Of a stretch of 6,822 nucleotides of DNA, positions 1 to 4,119 are shown in pieces (position 1 is the first letter of the stretch; the number at the start of each line of letters is the position of its first letter). Position numbers and translations under genes: made by a program. This stretch comes from Micrococcales bacterium. GTDB lineage: Bacteria; Actinomycetota; Actinomycetes; Actinomycetales; Cellulomonadaceae. The notes below the pieces were generated by a model. The model was given only the letters and a program-made list of their open reading frames with translations. It ran no database searches and was not told the DNA's origin. The stretch lies in the NCBI GenBank assembly GCA_009783975.1, contig WRCL01000099.1, positions 1 through 6,822 on the forward strand. Reading direction: 5' to 3'.

Positions 1-387
1 GAACTGTTCGTCCTGGTCACGTTGTTCGCGATGTTGATCTCGTTGGGGCTGGTTGTCGATGGCGGCGGGTTGATGCGCGCCCAGGATGCCGCTGCGTGGT
101 GTGCTCAACAGGCTGCACGCGCCGGGGCCACACGCCTCGACCTCGCCCAGGCCGCACTGGGCGACGCGCCGGTCCTCGACGGCCCAGCAGCGGTGGCGAC
201 TGCACTCCAGGTTGTTGCCGCCTCGGGGATGGATGGGACGGCTGTGGTCAACGCCGACGGCAGCCTCACCGTCTCCTGTTCAACCGAGTACACCCCGGCC
301 ATCGTCGGCTGGACTGGCGCCTCCTGGTCTGTCACTGAAGAGGCCACGGCCCGTCCGGTCCACGGCGTCAGCCAGCCCCGACTGTGA
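1..387 (+). CDS. TadE/TadG-like pilus assembly protein, 3' part
   Basis: The frame is open from the first base, so the 5' end lies outside the window; 128 codons to the TGA are visible. It opens inside a hydrophobic segment (ELFVLVTLFAMLISLGLVVD), followed by GGGLMRAQDAAAWCAQQAARAGA. A single N-terminal membrane helix running into an Ala/Arg-rich amphipathic stretch with D-x-A and AARAGA is the usual look of small TadE/TadG-like proteins of Flp/Tad pilus loci. These sit in the membrane with most of the chain outside and help assemble the pilus. The rest is a short extracytoplasmic domain with two Cys (in AAWCAQQ and TVSCSTEY) that could form a disulfide. ATG at base 22 falls inside the hydrophobic segment and is not a credible start. 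The other tad genes are presumably upstream. The family call rests on pattern only; another single-pass membrane protein is possible. Confidence 0.65.
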   Translation, partial: ELFVLVTLFAMLISLGLVVDGGGLMRAQDAAAWCAQQAARAGATRLDLAQAALGDAPVLDGPAAVATALQVVAASGMDGTAVVNADGSLTVSCSTEYTPAIVGWTGASWSVTEEATARPVHGVSQPRL

Positions 388-425
388 CAACCCGCTCGGG
401 GAGGGCGGCCGACGTTGGTGGAACC

Positions 426-466
426 GACGCCGCACCCGCCGCGGCGAGTAGGCCAGCCGCGGCGTC
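426..466. repeat. Inverted repeat with two alternative 3' arms
   Basis: GACGCCGC (426-433) is the exact reverse complement of GCGGCGTC (459-466). The same 5' arm can also pair with GCGGCG at 441-446, because the 9-mer GCCGCGGCG occurs twice, at 438-446 and 456-464, 18 nt apart. Two mutually exclusive hairpins are therefore possible. The element lies between the pilus-gene stop and the lipoprotein start. There is no T-tract. It may be a terminator of the upstream gene in the actinobacterial style; an attenuator-like switch is conceivable but unproven. Confidence 0.5.
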
Positions 467-536
467 CGAATGTGCTGTCCGGTGTCTGGGTGCACGATGA
501 GAGGCGCGTACCTGTCGTCGACCATCGAGGTGTCTC

Positions 537-1151
537 ATGCGTCGTGCTGTTGTTGTCGCGGTGTTCGTGGGTGTGTTGGCTCTGGTCGGGTGTGACGGTG
601 GGGGGGCCAGCAGCTGGACACGCGGCCCCGGGTCGACTGCTGAGCCGACGGACGAGGTCGACTCGCTCGAGTCGTGCCTGGTCGGGACGTGGGTTTTGGA
701 CGTGGGCTTCATCGGGCCTGCGATCGAAGAGGGTATGGCTGACCCGGACCTGACCTTCTCCGACGTCACCATCACCGCGATCCAGACCCATACGCTCGCC
801 GACGACGGGACCTTCACCGCCGAGCTCGACGTGCGGATGGCGATGGTCGTCAGCGCCGAGGGCCAGTCCATCCCGATGACCGTGGAAGGCACTGGTCTGG
901 CCGAGGGCAGGTGGCAGGTCGGTGACGGGCAGATCCTCGTGACGTACACCAACCGTGACGGCACCGGGACCATCTCCGGGGCTGGCGAGACGGTCGACCT
1001 GCCCCAGGCTGAGACGCTGGGCGAGATGGTGATGCTGCCGATCGACCCGTACCCGGTCTCGTGCACAGCGACGACGATGACGATCGAGGTCGACGGTCTG
1101 TCTGAGGACATCCCCGGCGCCCCCGACGCGCTGGTCTCCACCCGCCGGTAG
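537..1151 (+). CDS. Secreted lipoprotein with lipocalin-like core
   Basis: A 204-residue protein. It starts with MRR, a hydrophobic core (residues 4-17) and a lipobox LVGC (16-19). This is a clear type II signal peptide, so Cys19 should be lipidated and the protein anchored to the outer face of the membrane. A Gly/Ser/Pro-rich linker (20-45) precedes the folded part. That part contains C47-LVGTW (W52), LADDGTF (87-93), EGRW (123-126) and a late Cys176 in PVSCTA. The spacing G-x-W, DGTF, G-R-W is typical of lipocalin-like beta-barrel domains, which often bind small hydrophobic ligands; no ligand can be named here. Cys47 and Cys176 could close the sheet with a disulfide. The ATG at 537 is chosen because GAGGT (527-531) sits 5 nt before it and it gives an intact signal peptide. 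It stands alone, flanked by dyads on both sides. The lipoprotein call is firm; the fold is inferred from motif spacing. Confidence 0.85.
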   Translation: MRRAVVVAVFVGVLALVGCDGGGASSWTRGPGSTAEPTDEVDSLESCLVGTWVLDVGFIGPAIEEGMADPDLTFSDVTITAIQTHTLADDGTFTAELDVRMAMVVSAEGQSIPMTVEGTGLAEGRWQVGDGQILVTYTNRDGTGTISGAGETVDLPQAETLGEMVMLPIDPYPVSCTATTMTIEVDGLSEDIPGAPDALVSTRR

Positions 1152-1154
1152 GCC

Positions 1155-1223
1155 GGCGCACGAGGTGGGGGCCTGGCCCTGAACCTGACCCTGAGATTTG
1201 CCTCACAGGCCACCTGGTGCGCC
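1155..1223. repeat. Long imperfect inverted repeat before the kinase gene
   Basis: The left arm (1155-1175) is GGCGCAC, one unpaired G, AGGTGG, an extra GGG, then CCTG. The right arm (1206-1223) is CAGG, CCACCT, G, GTGCGCC. They pair over 17 bp with one mismatch (1162/1216) and a 3-nt bulge (1169-1171), around a 30-nt loop (1176-1205). TGAG (1192-1195) and CTCA (1202-1205) can form a small stem inside the loop. The element fills nearly the whole gap between the lipoprotein stop and the kinase start. It could terminate lipoprotein transcription (no T-tract) or be a structure or operator controlling the kinase operon. Confidence 0.6.
1177..1194 (+). repeat. Three tandem [AC]CCTGA hexamers
   Basis: CCCTGA (1177-1182), ACCTGA (1183-1188) and CCCTGA (1189-1194) follow one another with an exact 6-nt period. 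They lie in the loop of the larger inverted repeat, about 50-70 nt upstream of the kinase start codon. They are outside any supported coding frame. A binding-site cluster is possible; nothing more can be read. Confidence 0.6.
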
Positions 1224-1245
1224 ATGGTCGTGCCACCATCAGGGT

Positions 1246-2523
1246 ATGACCGTGGCGACCGAGCGACCGCCGCTGCTGCGCCCTGTGCGCGGACGGTGGC
1301 TGGGCGGGGTGGCCTCAGCGGTCTCGGCGCATCTGGGCTGGCCGGTGGGGTGGGTGCGTGCGGCGTTCGTCGTGTCGGTCTTCGCTGGCGGGGCCGGGGT
1401 GTTTCTGTACGCGTTCTGGTGGGTGACGGTGCCGACCGGCAACCCGCACGACCCGGCCCTGGTGCGTCCGGCCGCAGCGGCCCGGCTCGTGCGGCGCCAG
1501 CCGTTGTTCGTCACGCGACGACGGTTGCCTGTGACCGATATCGGTGTCGGGGTGGTGCTCGTCGTCGCGGCAGGGCTGGTCGTGGCCTACCGGGCCGGGG
1601 CCCGCATCGAGGTGGGGTGGTTGCTCGCTGCGGTGCTCGTCGTCGGGGGCCTGGCGTTGGCGTGGTCCCAGCTTGACGCGGTCCAGCGGCGGCAGATGAG
1701 CCAGGTGGCGGGGGGGCGGACCCCGGCACCGGTGCTTGCCGTCGCTGGTGGGGTGCTGCTGGCTGGTGCTGGTGGGTTGTTGTTCGTCGGGCAGGTCTCA
1801 GGCCGTGACCTGGCGCCGTCGGTCGTCGTGCAGTCGGTCGTCGCGGCGTTGGCGATCCTCGCCGGGGTGGGGCTCGCCCTGGCGCCGTGGTGGTTGCGCC
1901 TGGCCCGCGAGCTGGGCGACGAGCGCGTCGCCCGCGAACGCGAGGCCCAGCGCGCCGATATCGCCGCGCACCTGCACGACTCGGTGCTGCAGACGCTCGC
2001 GCTCATCCGTACACGTGCAGGTGACCCGGTCGAGGTCGCCCGGATGGCCCGCGCCCAGGAACGTGAGCTGCGTGAGTGGTTGTACGCCGACCGGCCCACC
2101 CCGGGGCAGTCCCTGGCTGCGGCGGTGCGGGCTGTGGTCGCCGAGGTCGAGGACTCGCGGGTCGGGCCCGACGGGCAGCCGGTCGCGGTCGACGTCGTCG
2201 TCGTCGGTGACACGGTGCCTGACGACGGTGCCGACGCCTTGCTCGCCGCGACACGCGAGGCCCTGGTCAACGCGGTCACGCACGGGCGCGCGCCGGTGTC
2301 GTTGTACCTGGAGGTGCGCGACGAGGCCTTGGAGGTGTTCGTCCGTGACCGTGGCGACGGGTTCGACCCCGACCAGGTGGCCCCGGACCGTTTCGGGGTG
2401 CGAGAGTCGATCGTCGGGCGGGTGCGCCGCCGTGGGGGGACCGCGAGCGTCGTGTCTTCGGCCCAGCGCGGCACCGAGGTGCATGTCGTCATGCCGACCC
2501 ACACCCCGAACGAGGACCGGTGA
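1246..2523 (+). CDS. PspC-domain sensor histidine kinase (NarX/DesK-type catalytic core)
   Basis: A 425-residue membrane sensor kinase. Residues about 6-66 form a PspC domain (RPVRGRWLGGVASAVSAHLG, then a hydrophobic helix through FWWVTVP), found in phage-shock/envelope-stress proteins. Four more hydrophobic stretches follow (about 98-116, 123-140, 162-182, 192-216), with little exposed sensing loop, suggesting a signal sensed in or at the membrane. The HisKA_3 dimerisation motif is AAHLHDSVLQTLALI, with His244 the expected phosphorylated residue. The ATPase domain has an N-box REALVNAVTH (Asn342), a G1 box DRGDGFD (Asp371) and a G2-like GVRESIVGRVRRRGG. All catalytic landmarks are present. 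It should autophosphorylate and pass phosphate to the regulator encoded directly downstream with a 4-nt overlap. ATG 1246 is preferred because PspC begins just after it; the only in-frame alternative is TTG 1198. No Shine-Dalgarno is properly spaced (AGGG at 1241-1244 nearly abuts the ATG), so a leaderless mRNA is possible. The stimulus is unknown. Confidence 0.93.
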   Translation: MTVATERPPLLRPVRGRWLGGVASAVSAHLGWPVGWVRAAFVVSVFAGGAGVFLYAFWWVTVPTGNPHDPALVRPAAAARLVRRQPLFVTRRRLPVTDIGVGVVLVVAAGLVVAYRAGARIEVGWLLAAVLVVGGLALAWSQLDAVQRRQMSQVAGGRTPAPVLAVAGGVLLAGAGGLLFVGQVSGRDLAPSVVVQSVVAALAILAGVGLALAPWWLRLARELGDERVAREREAQRADIAAHLHDSVLQTLALIRTRAGDPVEVARMARAQERELREWLYADRPTPGQSLAAAVRAVVAEVEDSRVGPDGQPVAVDVVVVGDTVPDDGADALLAATREALVNAVTHGRAPVSLYLEVRDEALEVFVRDRGDGFDPDQVAPDRFGVRESIVGRVRRRGGTASVVSSAQRGTEVHVVMPTHTPNEDR

Positions 2524-3188
2524 GCACAGTGCCCAACGCCCCAGTGACCGTCGTGCTCGTCGACGACCATGCGCTTGTGCGCGCGGGGGTGCGCGCCTGC
2601 CTCGGTGAGGTGGTGCGCGTCGTGGGGGAGGCCGCCGACGTCGAGCAGGGCGTGGCGGTCGTCCACCAGCTGCGCCCAGCGGTCGTGCTGCTCGACGTGC
2701 ACCTGCCTGGTGGTTCGGGCGGCGGTGGCGCCGAAGTCGTCACACGGTGCGCTGACCTGCGCGAAGAGACCCGGTTCCTCGCGCTGTCGGTCTCTGACGC
2801 GGCTGAGGACGTCGTCTCGGTCATCCGGGTCGGTGCCCGCGGGTACGTGACCAAGGCGATCGACGGGCAGGCGCTGACTGCGGCGGTCGTGCGGGTCGCT
2901 GGTGGCGATGCGGTGTTCTCCCCGCGCCTGGCCGGTTTCGTCCTTGACGCGTTCGGCACTGGTGGCGCTGACGTGGCGACGACCGACGACGAGCTCGACC
3001 GGCTCACTGCCCGTGAACGGGAGGTCATGCGTCTGATCGCCCGCGGGTACACCTACCGTGAGACGGCCAGCGAGCTGTTCATCTCGGTCAAGACCGTCGA
3101 GACCCACGTCTCGGCGGTCTTGCGCAAGCTCCAGCTGTCCAACCGCAACGAGCTCACCAGGTGGGCGGCCGACCGCCGCCTGTTGTGA
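2520..3188 (+). CDS. NarL/FixJ-type response regulator with LuxR HTH
   Basis: A 222-residue cytoplasmic transcription regulator. The receiver domain (about 9-125) has the acidic pair Asp15/Asp16 in VLVDDH, the phospho-acceptor Asp59 in LLDVHLPGG, Ser90 in LALSVSD at the switch position and Lys112 in GYVTKAIDG. A linker (about 140-160) leads to a LuxR helix-turn-helix (about 162-216) with LTAREREVMRLIARG and recognition-helix region SVKTVETHVSAVLRKL. A run of glycines (GGSGGGG, 64-70) after the phosphorylation loop is slightly longer than usual. The GTG start overlaps the kinase stop as GTGA, a classic sign of translational coupling, so the two proteins are very likely cognate partners. When phosphorylated it should dimerise and bind DNA. 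Its targets are unknown; a direct repeat at 3225-3247 just downstream is a candidate site. Confidence 0.95.
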   Translation: MSTVPNAPVTVVLVDDHALVRAGVRACLGEVVRVVGEAADVEQGVAVVHQLRPAVVLLDVHLPGGSGGGGAEVVTRCADLREETRFLALSVSDAAEDVVSVIRVGARGYVTKAIDGQALTAAVVRVAGGDAVFSPRLAGFVLDAFGTGGADVATTDDELDRLTAREREVMRLIARGYTYRETASELFISVKTVETHVSAVLRKLQLSNRNELTRWAADRRLL

Positions 3189-3224
3189 CAGGTGCGCAGG
3201 TGGGGTGATTCTTGCCGTGATCAC

Positions 3225-3247
3225 CGGTGTGCGGAAGATCGGTGTGC
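3225..3247 (+). repeat. Direct repeat CGGTGTGC x2, possible activator site
   Basis: CGGTGTGC occurs at 3225-3232 and exactly again at 3240-3247, 15 nt start to start. An 8-nt palindrome, GTGATCAC (3217-3224), immediately precedes the first copy. If transcription starts about 7 nt after the -10 candidate at 3279-3284, the copies are centred near -62 and -47, a usual range for activator binding. A role for the adjacent LuxR-type regulator is inference only. Confidence 0.35.
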
Positions 3248-3278
3248 CCGACCGCTGCGATGTCGGCGGCGAAGTGGT

Positions 3279-3284
3279 TAGGCT
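3279..3284 (+). promoter_or_regulatory. Candidate -10 element TAGGCT
   Basis: TAGGCT matches the actinobacterial TANNNT -10 consensus and lies in the spacer between the regulator and the hypothetical gene pair. A second TANNNT, TACGGT, is at 3291-3296. No convincing TTGACA-like -35 is 16-19 nt upstream, which would suit an activator-dependent promoter. The leader to ATG 3457 would be about 165 nt. Confidence 0.4.
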
Positions 3285-3344
3285 GTGTCCTACGGTCGGC
3301 TCGTCATCGGGGGCGGGTCGTTCGTCGGAGGATCGGGGCTCGCA

Positions 3345-3470
3345 GTGAGCATGAGGACCGCCCAGGCGCCAGTTGGCGCCGCACGCGGTCACGTCCGCGT
3401 GAGGTGGGGGACGGGGGCTGGCGCGGTGCGCGGCAGGTCCACGACCGGGTGGCGCCATGCGCCCCGGTAA
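3345..3470 (+). CDS. Doubtful small ORF (leader peptide?) before the hypothetical pair
   Basis: GTG 3345 (or ATG 3351) opens a 41-codon frame ending at TAA 3468-3470. It overlaps the next gene's ATG (3457) by 14 nt. A purine-rich stretch precedes it: GGAGG at 3327-3331, 13 nt from the GTG and so rather distant, and GGGG at 3335-3338, better spaced. The predicted peptide is short, basic and rich in Arg, Gly and Ala, with no recognisable motif. Two dyads (3365-3380 and 3382-3401) lie inside it, which argues that the DNA may be regulatory rather than coding. If translated, it could couple translation into the downstream gene. High GC makes chance ORFs common, so this is weakly supported. Confidence 0.2.
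   Translation: MSMRTAQAPVGAARGHVRVRWGTGAGAVRGRSTTGWRHAPR
3365..3401. repeat. Two adjacent dyads in the leader of the hypothetical pair
   Basis: GGCGCCA (3365-3371) and TGGCGCC (3374-3380) form a perfect 7-bp dyad around GT. One base later, CACGCGG (3382-3388) and CCGCGTG (3395-3401) form a second perfect 7-bp dyad around a 6-nt loop. Both lie between the candidate promoter and the start at 3457. They could be repressor operators or hairpins in the leader mRNA. Confidence 0.5.
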
Positions 3471-4119
3471 CCGCCCCACCGCATCGGGGCACGTGACGAC
3501 CGAAGAGATCCCTGCTGTCGGCGCACCTGCCCGGCCTGCACCGCTGCAGGTCGCGTTGAGCGGCACGGTGCGGGTGCTCGGTCGTGGCGACGACGCCAGC
3601 CCCGCACCGACCAGCCTCACCGTCGCGGTCCAGACCGACGGTGTCGGTGTGCCGGGGCTTGAGGCGGCCCTGCCAGCGCGTCCGTACGTCTTGGGGGTCG
3701 CCGACCGTGAGGCTTCGCAGTGCAGCTGGGGCTGGGACGAGGTCATCGGCGTCCCGCGCCGCCACGGTGCGGTGTGCGTCGAGGTCCGCAGGCTCGCGAT
3801 GACGATCGAACGTGCCGCGCTGCCCGAGGACGTCTCAGCAGCGGCTGTCGAGGTGATGTCGAAGCTGCGCGTCGGGGCGTACCCGGTCGGCCAGGTCGAC
3901 CCCGACGGTACGACGATGGCCGACCTTGTCGGGTCCCACCTCACCGAAGACGACCTCGACATGCTCGCCGGTGACGCGTTCTGCCTCGTCGGGCCGTCGT
4001 TCCCCGACGCTGGGCCCGGGGCGCCAGAGAACCTGCCCGACCCTGACGAGCTGTGGGCCGACGCGCTGGGGTACGGAGCGTGGGACGACGACGCGGACGG
4101 CAGGTCCGACGGTGAGTGA
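3457..4119 (+). CDS. Hypothetical acidic cytoplasmic protein
   Basis: I do not recognise this 220-residue protein. It has no signal peptide or membrane segment. The first 30 residues are Pro/Ala-rich and probably disordered. A middle part (about 30-118) alternates hydrophobic and polar residues as in beta strands (LQVALSGTVRVLG, TSLTVAVQTDG, GAVCVEVRRLAMTIE). It includes QCSWGWDEVIGV (88-99), the most distinctive stretch. Residues 119-180 look more helical and acidic, and the C-terminus is very acidic (DELWADALGYGAWDDDADG). Cysteines are at 89, 107 and 176. ATG 3457 is the first start after the in-frame stop at 3400-3402, but its ribosome site is weak; GTG 3493 would remove 12 N-terminal residues and is a fair alternative. 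The stop overlaps the next gene's GTG by 8 nt, so the two are probably co-translated and may act together. Sustained hydrophobic/polar patterning supports a real gene; function is unknown. Confidence 0.75.
   Translation: MRPGNRPTASGHVTTEEIPAVGAPARPAPLQVALSGTVRVLGRGDDASPAPTSLTVAVQTDGVGVPGLEAALPARPYVLGVADREASQCSWGWDEVIGVPRRHGAVCVEVRRLAMTIERAALPEDVSAAAVEVMSKLRVGAYPVGQVDPDGTTMADLVGSHLTEDDLDMLAGDAFCLVGPSFPDAGPGAPENLPDPDELWADALGYGAWDDDADGRSDGE

Noticed and set aside
989..1003. GACGGTCGACCTGC in the lipoprotein gene, also found in the tail of the 553-residue gene near 5509-5522
   Set aside because: Both encode TVDL with the preferred codons GTC and GAC; one copy in the lipoprotein does not make a dispersed repeat.
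1198..1245. TTG start of the kinase 16 codons earlier
   Set aside because: The added residues are not PspC-like and the codons overlap the loop and right arm of the inverted repeat; ATG 1246 begins just before the PspC domain.
2194..2205. GTC trinucleotide run
   Set aside because: Four Val codons in a beta strand (VDVVVVGD) of the kinase, ordinary codon preference in this genome.
1736..2608. + strand open frame of 290 codons inside the kinase
   Set aside because: Shifted frame over the HisKA_3/HATPase region; translation is Arg/Ser/Pro/Cys-rich with no motif.
3926..4111. Upstream extension of the 553-residue protein
   Set aside because: This part reads in a shifted frame through the 220-residue gene and is Thr/Ser/Arg/Pro-rich. 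GTG 4112 with an 8-nt overlap and an AGG at good distance is the better start.
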